DNA of 64,000 nt from Adineta vaga (lineage: Eukaryota; Rotifera): contig CP075492.1 in assembly GCA_021613535.1 (NCBI GenBank), forward strand, positions 8,494,001 to 8,558,000. Reading direction: 5' to 3'. Both the position numbers and the translations under genes were made by a program. The notes beneath the pieces are model-generated. The model was given only the letters and a program-made list of their open reading frames with translations, ran no database searches and was not told the origin of the DNA. Position 1 is the first letter of the stretch. The number at the start of each line of letters is the position of its first letter. This document shows positions 11,568 to 24,556 of the stretch, in pieces.

Positions 11568-14547
11568 TTAATCTACTTTGATGACAGAATAAATTATACG
11601 AACAAACCAGAAGCAAGCAAGAAATCCGATTGTACCTGAATCATAACAAATTATTCATCAATTAATTTGTATTACTTTCGAAAATTTCTTACCGGTAAAT
11701 AAGAAGAGAATAAATGTCAACATCAGCGTATATCCAAAATAAAGAAATGTCGATGTACCATCAGATATTTCTAATTTTGTTGAAAAATAATAAATAGAAT
11801 ATAAAAAGAAATAAACAGCTGTGAAGCCGGATGTTAAAAATGAACGCCACCACCAATTATAATCCTAATAATATCAAAAAGAGACATAAATTCTATTGTT
11901 TCACAATAGTTCGAACATACTTCAGCACATAAATGAAAATAGCAAAGAAGAATTGTTGTTTCAGAACATGTTATTATAAGGATGATATAAACAACAAGTA
12001 AGAATCCGAAAAAGTAATAATATTGATGTGCCCTTAAATAGTTCGACAAGATTTCTTACATTTAGATATGAAATAAAAAAAGATTATTTACCAAATACTG
12101 TTTAAAATGAAGAATAATTGAATGAAAATACAACCAAATGGTAGAATTCCACCCATCAGAATACCTTGAAGAAGAATGTATTTAAATTTTTACGATGTAA
12201 TCAAATACAAATCATCATTTCTTACCTGGTAATGGTTTTGTATATAAAGTCTGTTCTGGTACTTGACGTGGAATTTGATTTGTTCGGACAGGATTTTCTG
12301 ACACCTTATTTATTTAATAGGAATGATTTAATTCGAATTTTTTTTTTCTTTGACAAATTCTTACTGGACGTTTAAAGCCAAGATACGCTCCAATAAACAC
12401 CAAGGGTGTTGAAACGCAAAACCAAAGAGCAAGTAATGCTATAAATGTCGTGATTGGAATCGCTGCCGAACTGCCATTTGCCCAAAGGACACAATTCAAG
12501 ATAAAGAATACTGCAAAAATAATTCTAGAAAATCATCAATTATTCAGTTTTTTCCTATTAACAATGACTTATTTGTATCCTACCCAGGACATGCAACTGC
12601 AGTCATTAAAACATTCTTCTTCCATCTTTCACCACCGAACACTATGACAAGTTCGAATGATAAAAATTTCCATATAAACACAAAATCTTACTTTTATATA
12701 AACGAGCTGATGTATAACCAGCTGGTGTTCCCAACAGAACATAACAAACGATAGCACCTATACAAATGAATAAATGAATCAAATGAAGTATTTTCAATGG
12801 AATACGTACATGTCATCAATGCACCACGACTTGCTGGTGAGAGAAAGCCGAGACAAGCGAAAACTAAATGAAAATATTGATAAATATAATCAAACAAAAG
12901 GAATTTCTATCTTACTCAATGTAATTAATGACATAATACCAATTTGAACACCATTGCCAATGAGAACTGAAAGTAGCATACCTTTTTGTGGTGGTCGAAA
13001 GACATCACCGTGTACTCTAGAATTATAAATCATACGTACTTAATTATTATTCTTGAAATAATTGCACGTAATATGTTTCTTGTATCTCATGTTTTTTAAA
13101 GAATGTCAAAATAGTATGTGATATTCACGACCTCTCAAATCAGATTTGTATTATTTTTTATCTCAATGACTAAATAATAAGCATAAATATCTTACAGTTT
13201 CCATCCGAATTCTTCTTGAGCATCGTCCTACATGACAAAAAACACAAAATATTTACTATTTGCTTTTCGTATTTTGTTCACTTACGGCATCAACCATTTG
13301 ATTGTAACGAGCAATATCTCTATGTAATGTACGTAAAAGAATCATGGCAACCATTCCAGAAAGAAATAAAACAATAACTAATGAATTTAGAATTGAAAAC
13401 CATTGAATACGTGTTTGTGGTAATGATTTCAAGATATAATCCCATCGACTAGCCCAACGAATCTCATTATTTTTAAGGAATTTAACACTATATGTAAATG
13501 GAATTTCAACATCTGTTGCACTTGATTGAAACATAATTGGATCAGCATTACGATCACAACTATCTGAATTCAAACTATACAAAAAGAAAAAGAAAGGTTT
13601 TCTTTCTATAATCTTTTCCTTAAAATTCTTTCACAAACCTATTCACTTGTACTTTCGCGGCAATAATACGGCCACCTTCTTCACCAAAAGCACTTCCCCA
13701 TGTTTCACCTAAATAGCAAATATTCATTCATTTATCAAATCTTTTTTCACATGAACTTCTATTTTACCTTGACCACTATGATAAATGATTTCGAAATCCA
13801 AATGATTGAATACATAAAAAGTATCGTTTTTTCCATCACGAATATTACATGATTCTTTTGAATGTCCACTTTTCGTTACATAACAACCAATTGGAAATCC
13901 ACGTGAACAAAATTCTTGTTTTTCTGCATTTTCATAACATAATGTTACAGGCATATTATCAATAATCCAATGTTGTTGATAGTTTAACACCATTCCTTTC
14001 ATTAAACGTTTTAACATTTTTTGTTCAATTGCATTTGATGAGGAAAATTTTTTTCGACAGACGAGATGACAATCATCATTTTTGAGAAAATTAAACTAGA
14101 AAAAAAAGAAACATTTCAATGATTTTAATACTCAGTCGAATAGAGCTGAGACTTTGTAAGGTGATGGACGAATACGTTCACCAAATAGAACTTGACCGAG
14201 ATTTTCTACAGGTGATGGTTCATCTTTAACGGCACAGAAGTCAAAACTAAATTATTAAAGAAGATTTAAACATAATTTTAGTTAATATCAAACTTACTAA
14301 GAATATTCATAAGGTAAAACTGATTCAACTGAATCGAGACGATTGACAAATACTTCAACCTTGGTCTATAATGAAATGGATAGTATTTGAATTGAAAATC
14401 AGACAAATTCTTCCTTATACAAACTTTGCATTTTGCATCCTCTATCGCATTTCGACAAAATACATTCGGTGCTAAACCTGGTAGATAAAATCCATGGATC
14501 GATGATACAAATAGAGTTGTTACGAAGAAATTGAAATAGCTTTTCAT
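11568..14547 (-). CDS. TM9SF2: Transmembrane 9 superfamily member 2-like (nonaspanin)
   Basis: Seventeen exons on the minus strand, from 14547-14425 down to 11635-11568, sum to 1947 bases (648 residues; human TM9SF2 has 663). A signal peptide is followed by the family start FYLPGLAP, then a lumenal domain with VENLGQVLFGERI, FKFSYSVKF-like SYSVKFLKNNEIRWASRWD, and nine membrane spans including SILNSLVIVLFLSG, FACLGFLSPASRGALMTC, LLGTPAGYTSARLY, GGILPFGCIFIQLFFIL and LITCSETTILLCYFHLCAED. NPVRTNQIPRQ is the conserved loop. The C-terminus KVD matches the KxD/E Golgi-retention signal of the family. Acts in endosome/Golgi membrane protein sorting. It resembles TM9SF2 more than TM9SF4 (for example MVAMILLRTLHRDIARYN). 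Confidence 0.95.
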
Positions 14548-16387
14548 GACGATGCAAATGGTAAAACTCTATCTGAAAGATCAAGATATATCACTAAACG
14601 AAAAATCAAGCTACTTCGGCCTTTATTTCTCTCCTTCAACCTGTACACGTAGCGAATGTAAAAAAAATCGTTCCAATTGTCGCACTTCTGCGGAGTATAG
14701 TCACGGCAAGCAATAAATGAGGGAGAGAAAAAAAAATATTGCAATGAAAAAAAAGCCGAAGAATAAGAAAGGAGAAAAAAAATCCAACAGAAGTAAAAGC
14801 AAATGCATGATTGCTTACATCCTATCTCAAATATGCGCTAGACATTACTTTTCTTTTTTTCTTTTTCTCCTTTCTTTCTCATTACTTCATAAAACCAAAC
14901 TTATGGACAGATTTCATGTTTATGTTTTCCCTGAGACAAAACGATTAACAAAACTTCGAAAAAAATTACTTGAAACAAAATAAATATGTAGAGCGTTCTT
15001 CGTAAAACAAAAAATAAATTTTCTCTGAGTTATTGATTGTTCAATAGATATAGAGAGGACAAATGACTACAATTATGGCGATTCTATCAACCAATCAATG
15101 AACAACTCGTGTGACAAGTTGTCATGTCAACTCATTGATAAATTTAAATTTGTTGTTACACTATATACATATGTGCAGTTGGAATTTCTCCTAAAATTAA
15201 TAGTAAAATGTAATTGATTTAAAATTTTGATTAAATACACGATCTCATATGTTTATGAAAGACTGAAAATAAGTGTTTTGTCTCATATATATATATAGTA
15301 TAGGTTTTATGACGTGTTGTTGAATCATTTACCTTAATGATTAGTGATATCAAATTCTGACTCACATGAAAATTTTTTCTATCTATATAATCTTGTATTT
15401 TAAATATCATTTGTTATATTACACAAAATCTGAGTACATTTAGAACATAGAACTCATCCAACAAAATAATTCATACAAATTAACTAGCAAGAAATAAGCA
15501 TAAAATTCGATGTTCCACATGTTTGTTACTAGCAATGGAAATAATCAAATTTAAAAAGCTCAAATATGGAATCAACAGAGATATAAATTTTTAATGTAAA
15601 GATTAAGATATCTATGGCTTACATATAAAATACTCGTTTTCAACAAAGATAGCGTTGAAATCCAAATGAAATTATAGATTAGTAGTTATCCACTAATCTA
15701 AATTATTCAATCAAAGTCAATTTTATATAAATGATATCTAACCTGATACATCACAGTACGATTCATGTGATAAATATGTTATTTATTTTGATAAATTCAA
15801 GATTAGAATAGAATCGACGAACTATTTCATCTGTTCGATGTCGATGTTTATGATTGTTGTTGTTATTATTATTATTGATGTTAGAATATTTTCAGTTATT
15901 TTTTCGAGGTTATATTTCATTAGTACTTATTGCTGTTTTTTTATTGTCTGAAATATTGAAAAAATTAAGGTCATAAATGATGACCGTATGTAATTAATGA
16001 AGGTCGAATATTAAAAATATTCATCAAAAAGACAAACTACTATTATATCAATTTCATTTTTCGCTAATTATGTTTATTAATTGAAGCATTTTCATATAGA
16101 ATATATATTAGTAAAAATACAAAAACAATCGTACGAGAAGGTAAAATCAATGTCTTTTGTTTCAAAAATCTTTTTGATCTTGAAAACGGAATGATTCGTT
16201 AAAAGCGACTATAACTATCTAGATGAAGCCATATCATACTTCGCTTTGAAATAGAATTTCTTTGAAAAAATAAACGAAGTAAAAAAGTTAAAATATATAT
16301 GTAAAGAAGAATAAGAGAGAAATATGGTGTTTCTTTTTATCTCTTCGAATATAAATGACAAAATGGAAATTTTCAAGTTGGTTGTAA
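14548..16387. other. Long AT-rich intergenic region
   Basis: About 1.84 kb with no supported gene. The first 170 bases are the promoter side of TM9SF2. A purine-rich segment at 14720-14790 creates a Lys-rich open frame that is probably chance. A 9-base inverted repeat with an 8-base loop lies at 15675-15700. Confidence 0.55.
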
Positions 16388-18523
16388 TTAAATAACTCGA
16401 AACATTTCACTCAATGAATTACTTGTGGGAAGATTGGGAGCTGTTGAACTTTTCACTACTTTCTTTGGATCGATTGGAATAGATGAACTGATGATTCGAG
16501 GTCGTATATTTTGACGTATTAATGGTTGTTCTTGTTGAAAATGTCCAGGATATAATTGATGTGATGATGCATGTTGTTGTAGTTGTTTCTGATGATTCGA
16601 CGATTGCTGAATACCAGAGGGAGGCAATTGTGCAGATGGTGGAGTTTTATCACGTGAAGTATCAGGTACTGATTGTGGCGAACTTGTTTGTAGAGGTTGC
16701 GTGCGGAAAAGCCATGGGCTATTAACATGACTTTTTTCGACAATAGTCATTGCCAAAAATGGAACACGACGAGCAATATCAAATAATTTTTCTATATATA
16801 TATATATGTATAATGAAAAATAACAACAGATACTTGAGTGAATTTATTTAACAAACCTGGTTGAAGTTTTCCTCCAGACAAATGTCTTGTAAGACCTTCA
16901 AGACTTGGTGCATCTGTAAGAGAAGAAAAACAAGATAAGCAACAACTATTTGATCTTTGAAAACTATAATTAAACTAACGTGCTACGATAAGAATAGTTC
17001 CACCTGTATGCATATGTCGTTCAGTAATAACATCCATAATAATACGACAACGTTCATAATAATCAAGTTGACTATCATGTGGACGCATAAATGGCATTAA
17101 TGATTGATAAGATTTATCAATGTTATAATTGTTTGCAGCTAATTCATCTTTTGTCATAAAACATAATGTACGTTTAAAATCATTTAAATAACATTCAAAT
17201 AATCCCGGTTCCTGCAAAAGTATATGAAAAATTTAAAATTACGCAAGTGAAAAAGTAGTAACGTACTAATTGCATGGGAACAGTTTTTCGATCCATACCA
17301 TTTAAAATACCATCTGCACTTTGAACACATCGTAATGATGGACTTGTATAACAAATATCAGCTGCATATCCATTGAATAATAATGCTTTACCTGTTTTAT
17401 AAGCATGCAGACGACCACGATTTGTCAATGGAACATCAATTACATAGTGATGTAAATACGAACGAGTCGGTAATCTACGATGAAGGTAATTGATTTTAGC
17501 AGGAAACAAAAAACTATAGATAAGATAGAAAAAACTTACGCATCAGGTAAATGTTCACTAAATCGGATATAACGACCACTTCGATCGAAACTTTTCTTTG
17601 ACCAATCAGATCCTAGAACAGCATCGGCTCGTTCAGCATGACGAATAATGACAATTCGAAGTGGTTTCAAAAATGGTAAAACACGTCGAGACATGACTGA
17701 ATTTGTTTGAGCTTGTGTATTTGGATATCGATCATCAGTAGATGGATAATACGGCTGCTGACGTTGTTGCTGTGGTTGTTGTACCTGTTGTTGTGGCTGT
17801 TGCTGTGGTTGTTGCGGTTGCTGTAACTGCTGTGGTTGCTGTAACTGCTGTGGCTGCTGAGGGTGTGGGTGTTGTTGCTGAAGTTGAGACTGTTGTGGTT
17901 GTTGTAGCTGCTGTGATTGCTGCAGTTGCTGTAACTGCTGTAATTGCTGTTGTTGCTGCTGCTGAAGTTGAGATTGTTGTTGTTGTTGTAATTGAAGATG
18001 AGAATGTTGTTGTGCTAGCTGCATTGTTGGTTGTTGTTGTTGTTGTAATGGAATCTGTAATGATACCTGCGGCTGGGATAATTGTAACGATGATTGTTGT
18101 TGTAATTGTAAGGGAGGGTGTGGTTGCTGTTGTAGTTGGGGCTGTAACGGTGGATGTGGTTGCTGTTGTTGCAATTGCGGTTGAAGCTGTAAGTGCGAAA
18201 ACTGTTGCTGCAGTTGTACCTGTTGTTGTTGTTGTTGTTGCTGCTGCTGCTGCTGCTGTGGATGTGGCTGTTGTTGGAGCTGATGTGGCTTACCTACAAC
18301 GTTTTCTTTCTGTGACAGTCGCTAAAAAGTCGAAATATATATGAATAAATAAATCTATTTTTGAACTACATACATGAGCAGCAAGTAATTGACGTTCTTC
18401 TTCCATTAGTCTCATAAATTCATACTCATAACCTTCTTGTGCTGCTTGATTATCTATCGGAATTATTGCTGATGAACGACGACTACTATTCATACTATGT
18501 GGAAACGTATTACTACGTGCCAT
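16388..18523 (-). CDS. Histidine phosphatase (UBASH3/PGAM-like) with long poly-Gln region
   Basis: Exons 18523-18374, 18321-17540, 17474-17267, 17211-16980, 16913-16857 and 16791-16388 give 610 residues. Residues 1-60 are of unknown function; about 65-225 form a Gln/Leu/Pro/His-rich tract. The phosphoglycerate-mutase-type domain begins with the catalytic RHAERAD, then YVIDVPLTNRGRLHAYKTG, SPSLRCVQSADGIL, EPGLFE, and the second active-site His in VAHAPSLEGLTRHLSGG. The domain layout resembles UBASH3 (Sts) phosphatases, but no UBA or SH3 domain is seen. The C-terminal 110 residues are Pro/Ser/Gln-rich. The substrate is unknown; a protein phosphatase role is an inference. Confidence 0.88.
17745..18290 (-). 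repeat. Poly-Gln-coding CAA/CAG tract
   Basis: In-frame Gln codons (mixed CAA and CAG), interrupted by Leu, Pro and His, run for about 180 residues inside the histidine phosphatase gene. The mixture of codons argues against recent triplet slippage except in the uninterrupted run near 18222-18260. The other strand is open through the same tract only as a consequence of this composition. Confidence 0.85.
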
Positions 18524-19651
18524 GATAGTAAAATCTTATCAGTTAATTTGTTTAATATATTTTTATCTAGAATATGATGTAATGTACGCAAGAAAAGTTT
18601 ATCACATGCTTATTTCGTAACATAGAGGTGGAAAATATATGATCAAGTAAATCAGAAAGAAAAATTACTATTTTAATAATACTTGCATCAAATGAATTCT
18701 TTTTGTTTTTGTAAAGTCTACAGTAATGATGATAATGATGAACACACCTATTGAATAAAAATATGCACAAAAGTACCTTGCATTCGAAGAGACAAGGTTT
18801 TTATATATGTTGATGGTAGATGAAAAACGATAAATTATATTGCATTTGATCAATAAATGTATATATGTATACATATATATATATATGTATTCTTTTTTTT
18901 TCTTCACCTGGTTAGTCAGTCAGTCGATCGATTGACGTCACATTTCTTTTTCTTCTATATATTTATTAAAAATTAATTTTACATTAATGAGAAAAACAAA
19001 CTTATTATATTTTTACATAGAGAGGAACTAGAAAACATCATTAATAATAACAAATGTTACATTCAATGAGAGATAGTTAGATACCATTTTATAACGATAT
19101 TTCTATATAATTCAAAAGCAAAAATGACTACCACATTTCTTATATCTATGACATCAAGTACAGATAATGACATGTGGCTAGGCAGATTTGAATATGAGAC
19201 GCGATATGTACAATTATTGTCTTTTCTTTTCAAGCTTGATGAATAAGACGATGAGCTTTGTATGAAAAAACCACGCGTTTAGTCTAGTTTATCGTCAATT
19301 ATATTACTATAGTCATTTGAAAGGAAATACATTAATATAGATTATCAAAAGATAATATAAATAAATGTGAGTTAATTAAAATCAAACGTATGCAATCGAT
19401 TCGTGAAATTTTACAAAAGAGACAAATTAGAAATCTGATCAATACATAGATTTTGATCAAAGATTGATGCAATCACTGTTTCAAATAGTTCTTATAAGAA
19501 ACTATATAGATTAATCACCGTATATCAATGTCAATTGTTTGATACGATAAAAATCTGTTTTATGTTCTTTATTCAAGGATAAAAAAATGCATTGATTTAG
19601 AAATATATTTCACATAACATCATTAAAATTATCGATGAAAAAGTTTCCTGT
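18524..19651. other. Intergenic region, phosphatase to GH32
   Basis: About 1.13 kb. It holds the promoter side of the phosphatase gene and the 3' flank of the GH32 gene. It contains a (TA)n run near 18870-18886. No gene seen. Confidence 0.6.
18933..18940. promoter_or_regulatory. Possible CRE (CREB-type) palindrome
   Basis: A perfect TGACGTCA palindrome, the consensus cAMP-response element, about 410 bases upstream of the phosphatase start and preceded by CAGTCAGTCGATCGAT. Function is inferred from the motif alone. Confidence 0.25.
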
Positions 19652-21499
19652 TCATGTCCATATTGTATATAATTTCCAAACATCAATTGTATCAATGACG
19701 ATACTGTCATCATCATTCGGCGCTTCATTAACATATACTGCTAAATTATCAGCGTTTTCTTCTTCGGGATAAACATGGCCCGTTAATGCAAATCGACCAC
19801 CTTGTGGTTCAAATATTTCAATAACGGAATGATCAATAAAAATATCTAATTGAAGAAACCAATGAGTATTGGCATTTGTTGATTCCATCCATATTGGTGC
19901 ATGAAGTATATTATGTGCAGCATCTGGATTCTTCTGTGATAAAATTCTGTTCATATAAATCCAAATAATTTGTTTATCGTCGTGCCGTTGTTTTACACCA
20001 GATATACAAACAGAATTTGATGTAAGAAATGGAATGCCAGATTTAAGAAAACAATTATTATTTATTTGTCGATCTTTAACAAATGTCCATGCTTGACATT
20101 TTGGATCTTTATTACAAGCAATTTGACAGCTAGACCAGTCAATTATACTTGGAACACTAAAATAATCCCATCCAGACAAATCCCAATTGAACATAACACT
20201 CGTATTATCTCTTGAAGTAATACCAATACTTGTTTGTTGACTACCATTCGATGTTGATAAAACAATTAGACCAAAATCTAAATTCTAAATATATGGGAAC
20301 GAAATAGTATACTAACGAAAGAAGAAAATATGATCACTAACTTGGTGCATTGGAAACTGCCAATTGATAAGTATTTCAATTTGATTACCATGTGTATTTG
20401 GTATTAATTCAAATGGAATATATGATGGTAAAACTACACTATGAAAAGATTCATGACTTTGCTCATCACGTAAAGTTTTCAATGCATCAATTGGACGTGA
20501 ACGTAATTCAGATCCATCATCCGATAGAAATATTGTTCGTGGAAGTGTATGACAACCTTGCCAACCACGTTTTGGACCTAAATTATCTTCTTCAGATGTC
20601 CAACCCATGATTATTTGTTGATCATTTACTGGATCATAGAATGTTTTCGATGCATAGAATCTTCCATGATCAATCAATTGAATAAATTCACCAAGATCAT
20701 GATTATCTGGTATGAAAATTAATTTAATTGGATCAATATCACCAAGTGTCCAAAAATCTCGACCAAGTAATGATGCTTTCAAAACAATTCGATTAGTAAC
20801 TGCAAATATATCTGGACATTCCCAAAAACTATCATAATGATTACTATGAAATGGATGTAAATATGTCCATTTAAGAAAGTCTTTCGACGTAAATAAAACA
20901 GCTTGTCCACCTAAATCTTCTGTACCATAACCGTATATTAAATAATAGTTTTGTTCATCATCTTGAAAAGCTGTTGACGGATCACGACCATTCGGAGTTG
21001 TAATTAAAGGATTTAACAATGATTTTTTCCAATTTGTTAATGTTGGATCAGACATATCAACTGGTTGAGCTTGACATTGAACTTGTGCACTTGTATTTGT
21101 TATTCCTGTATAAATTATTGTTGGAATGCCATTGACTATAGTTGTACTACCACTAAAGATTCCATTGATATCATATGGCTGATCAGGTGCTAGAGCAACA
21201 GGTAAATGAATCCAATGGACCATATCTTTACTATAACAATGACCCTATATGAAAGAGAACGATAGTAAGAAAGGCTAATTAGATTCATCTAACCGTACCC
21301 AATGCATGTCACCCCATACTGCAGCATTTGGATTATATTGAAAGAACATGTGATAGTAACCATTAAAATATACAGGTCCATTGGGATCATTAAGCCAATT
21401 TTTAGCTGGCATCATATGATATTGAGGACGTAATGGATCATCAGCTTGAACGACCTCGAATATCGTAATTAAAGACACGAAGAAAAGTATTGTTTGCAT
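19652..21499 (-). CDS. Glycoside hydrolase family 32 (invertase/fructanase) with inserted PAN/apple-like module
   Basis: Exons 21499-21299, 21244-20342 and 20284-19652 give 578 residues. A signal peptide (1-19) precedes the GH32 five-blade propeller with all three acidic signature motifs: [20 protein letters not shown] (nucleophile Asp), GRDPST (RDP transition-state motif) and WECPD (acid/base Glu). The C-terminal beta-sandwich signature [18 protein letters not shown] is present. Between them, near residues 405-465, lies a Cys-rich insert ([19 protein letters not shown]...CFLKSGIP...CISG) that resembles a PAN/apple domain. It hydrolyses sucrose or fructans and is probably secreted. Such enzymes are absent from most animals, so horizontal acquisition is likely; the two introns and AT-rich codons look host-adapted. 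Confidence 0.93.
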
Positions 21500-22168
21500 A
21501 TGTTGTCTATCTATGTATGTGTATGCTGTGTGAGTATACTTATTTTATCTCGTTATCTCGTTACTAATCACAAAGATCTACAAAGTATCTTTAAAAAAAG
21601 TACAAGTATTCATAATTTTAGTAAATATTTGTTTGACTTACTAAAAAAAAAGCTTTCGAAAAATATGAAAGAAACTACGGTTCTCTTGTTGTATTCTTAT
21701 GCAATCTTGAATAAATGAATAAAAAAAGAAATGTTCACACTCATCTTCTTCCTAAAAAAGAATTAGAAAAAACATCTTGTCAGTGGAAAGTAGAGTTGTA
21801 TGTAAAGATGTGTGTATTAGAAAATTGCATTCTCTTTCTTTCTTCACTATTAGGTTGATTTTCCTACTTGAAAGATTCATTTCTTACGGTTGAATACTAA
21901 ATTTTTTTCTCGTTCTTTTTCTTTTCTGTCATAGTTCGTCAACCTGAATGGAAGAGAGAACAGAAAGAAGAAAACTAATGGAAATCATTACACTCATATA
22001 TCCTTTCTTATATTAACTATATAGTTACATTGGATGTGACGATCAGTCATGATTGTCGTCGAGAACAACTTATTCTATATTGAATTATGTTCTCTGTATC
22101 ATAAAATGAGTGGACAACATGAAAGAATGCCAGGATGCAAAATAAATTTAGTTTTTATTTTATAGATC
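21500..22168. other. Divergent intergenic region, GH32 to LIM gene
   Basis: About 670 bases with promoters for both flanking genes. A splice acceptor (TTTTATAG at 22157-22164) lies directly before ATC-ATG of the LIM gene, as in its paralogue, where it joins an upstream coding exon; no such upstream exon could be identified here. Confidence 0.55.
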
Positions 22169-23064
22169 ATGAATTCGAATTGGGATATTAAAACTAGCTA
22201 TAAACCTGCACTATGGCGATCAACAGTTACTGCACCATTATGTGCACTTTGTAATAAAACGGTCTATCCAGCTGAAGAATTGACTGCTGCTGGTCAAAAA
22301 TTTCATAAACTTTGTCTTAAATGTAGTAAGATTGAAGAATTTTTTTCTACTGTTCAAACCTTGACAACGTTTTACTTTTCTGTTTAGCGACTTGTAATAC
22401 ATTACTTAATTCTGGTAATCTCAATGAACATGAAAAGAAAACTTACTGTGTACCATGTCATCGTCGTCAATTTGGTCCTCAAGGAGGTAAATACTATTTA
22501 TATTTGGAAACTAAAGGTAGAAAAAACTATTTTTTAGTTGGCCGTGGTCTAGCATCTACCTCATCATTCAATGCTGATATGTTATCGACGAGTCCACGTT
22601 CGAATACAATAGAAATGAATCTTGAAAATCATCGTTATCAACGAAAAATATCGACAGGATCATCACCATCTCGTACATCATCGGATGATGATTCACGTCA
22701 TATCAGTGGTGTAGGATTTAAAATGATGAGTATTTCACAAAATATCTGTCCACGTTGTTCCAAAACTGTCTATTCTGCTGAAGAAGTCAAAGCTGCTGGA
22801 AAAGTAAGTCAATTACATTCTTTTTTCATTTCGTTTTCGTTCAGAATCACATTCGTCAAGTATATTTTAGTCATTTCATAAGCGATGTTATAGTTGTGCA
22901 CATTGTAAAGGAAGTATCAGTGGTGGTCGATACAGTGAACATGATGGCGAACTGTACGATAATAGTAAGAATGATAAAAGTATTGATTTTGCAAGTCACC
23001 ATGTGAATATATTTGTTTAGATTGTTATCAACGTTTATTTGGACCTGAAGGTAGATGTTTATAG
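22169..23064 (+). CDS. Two-LIM-domain CSRP-like protein, copy 1
   Basis: Exons 22169-22325, 22388-22486, 22538-22803, 22871-22964 and 23021-23064 give 219 residues. LIM1 is [24 protein letters not shown]...C..C followed by RRQFGPQG; LIM2 is [23 protein letters not shown], ending in YQRLFGPEG, the CRP/MLP family pattern. The family scaffolds actin cytoskeleton and muscle factors. It is a paralogue of the gene at 27784-29133 in inverted orientation. This copy has a shortened Ser-rich linker and ends RCL, missing the [14 protein letters not shown] tail. The second LIM is truncated of its final Gly-rich motif, and the N-terminal exons of the paralogue are not visible, so it may be a partly degraded copy. 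Confidence 0.82.
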
Positions 23065-23315
23065 TATAGATGAAAACCGGTGCTTTGAAAAGAAAACGAA
23101 TGCTCTTCAGTCTCATGAATTTATTTTGCTCGTTTAGTTTCTATTAGTTTTCTTTAATTATCGAAATATTTATCTTGATTTAGTTTTTGTTGTTTCTATG
23201 AAATCTGTAAGTGTATAGATAGATATATATATATATAAATAAATGAATTTAATTATGAAAGAATATTTTCAAAGCTAAATTATATACATAGTTTGTATTT
23301 ACAAGCAATATTGAT

Positions 23316-24556
23316 TTACTCATCGTTCATAATTTTTAGATTTTTAAATGCTTGTGTAAGATATCGACAATCTTGTATTGCTGCTGGCGGTGAATGACTA
23401 TCCGTATTATTGAAATAAAAGAAGAGTTGAAGAGAACTATCATTTGTATTTGAAAGAAAGTGTTTGCTTGTATTTGCAGCTAATTGTTGCATACGATTTT
23501 CTCCATAAACACCAGTATATTGACCGATTGAACCGTGAAAACCTATTCACTCATTGAATGATGATATACGGTTTCGTGACAATGATAAACTTACGATAAT
23601 AGACACCCCAATCACACGTTTTGTGGTCGTCAATATCTGCTGGAAGAGTTCCAGACGGCATATTACCGCACCAATTTTTCGAATTTTCACAAGTAATAAT
23701 GCATAAACACCAACTGGAATGAAGGAGACAATTTGAATAAAAGTCAAAAGTCAATTTAATTTACTTGTATTTTTTCATTAAATGATAGACTTCATCACAA
23801 AACCAAGATTTATCTCGAAATTCGAAAGCAAATCTCGCATCTTTTGGTAATATTTTTGCTAAATCATCAAGACGAGTTAAAGTTGTTTGTGTATTTTTAA
23901 ATCCTGGTGGAAATTGAAAAAGAACAGGTCCAAGATGAGACTTTAATAATTGACATTTTTTCCAAAATGTCTAGAAAAATAAAAGATATTCATATATCTG
24001 AACACAAACATTACCTTACTTCCCATCGTTCAATCCATACTTCGTCAATATTTAATTTTTTCATATGTGTAAAAAACCTAAAAACATAAATCAATCATGA
24101 CACTGTTCGAACACAATTCTCCTACTTATTGGCTTTAATGGTATATAGAAACGATGGTCGAGGAGCTTTCTTCGTCCAATTTTTAAAAGCCGAATCCTGT
24201 GGAATATTATAGAAAGTCGAATTTATTTCAACAGTATCGAATTCCTATGTTTAACCGTAATGTTTAATTCATTTTACATTGGATATATACATACACTACA
24301 ATAATAGTCAAATTCATTTTTATCCGGATAATAGTTCTGATTTGTTGGACCCATATGCCAACTGAATGAAAGAAAAATATGAGAATACATATAATTTTCA
24401 ATCTTTCTCATACCGTTTATAAGAATAACCACTCGTACCACATCGAACAGGACAGTTAATTGCAAATAGTTTCGATCGTTTATTATCCATCAGAATTTCA
24501 AAAGCATTTCTTCTTATATTCGTTTTTGTATGCTTTGAACTGTTCGGTGAGATCAT
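23316..24556 (-). CDS. DUF72 (YecE-like) protein
   Basis: Exons 24556-24414, 24361-24295, 24244-24126, 24077-24020, 23970-23765, 23713-23595 and 23542-23316 give 312 residues. Family landmarks in order: CGTSGYSYKRWH near residue 40, FDTVEINSTFYNIP, FLYTIKANK, LGPVLFQFPPGF, ARFAFEFRDKSWF, VYYRFHGSIGQYTG and LFFYFNNTDSHSPPAAIQD. DUF72 proteins adopt a TIM-barrel fold; their biochemical role is not established. The family is common in bacteria, archaea and fungi and scarce in animals, so horizontal origin is possible; six introns argue for long residence. It lies between the inverted LIM paralogues. Confidence 0.9.

Noticed and set aside
14717-14983. 88-codon Lys-rich open frame
   Set aside because: Low-complexity, no splice context, no family resemblance.
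15675-15700. 9-base inverted repeat with 8-base loop
   Set aside because: Too short and isolated in AT-rich sequence to claim a terminator, RNA or element.
17742-18344. 200-codon plus-strand open frame rich in Val/Ala
   Set aside because: It is the reverse of the poly-Gln coding tract (CAA/CAG read backwards), inside a well-supported minus-strand phosphatase gene.
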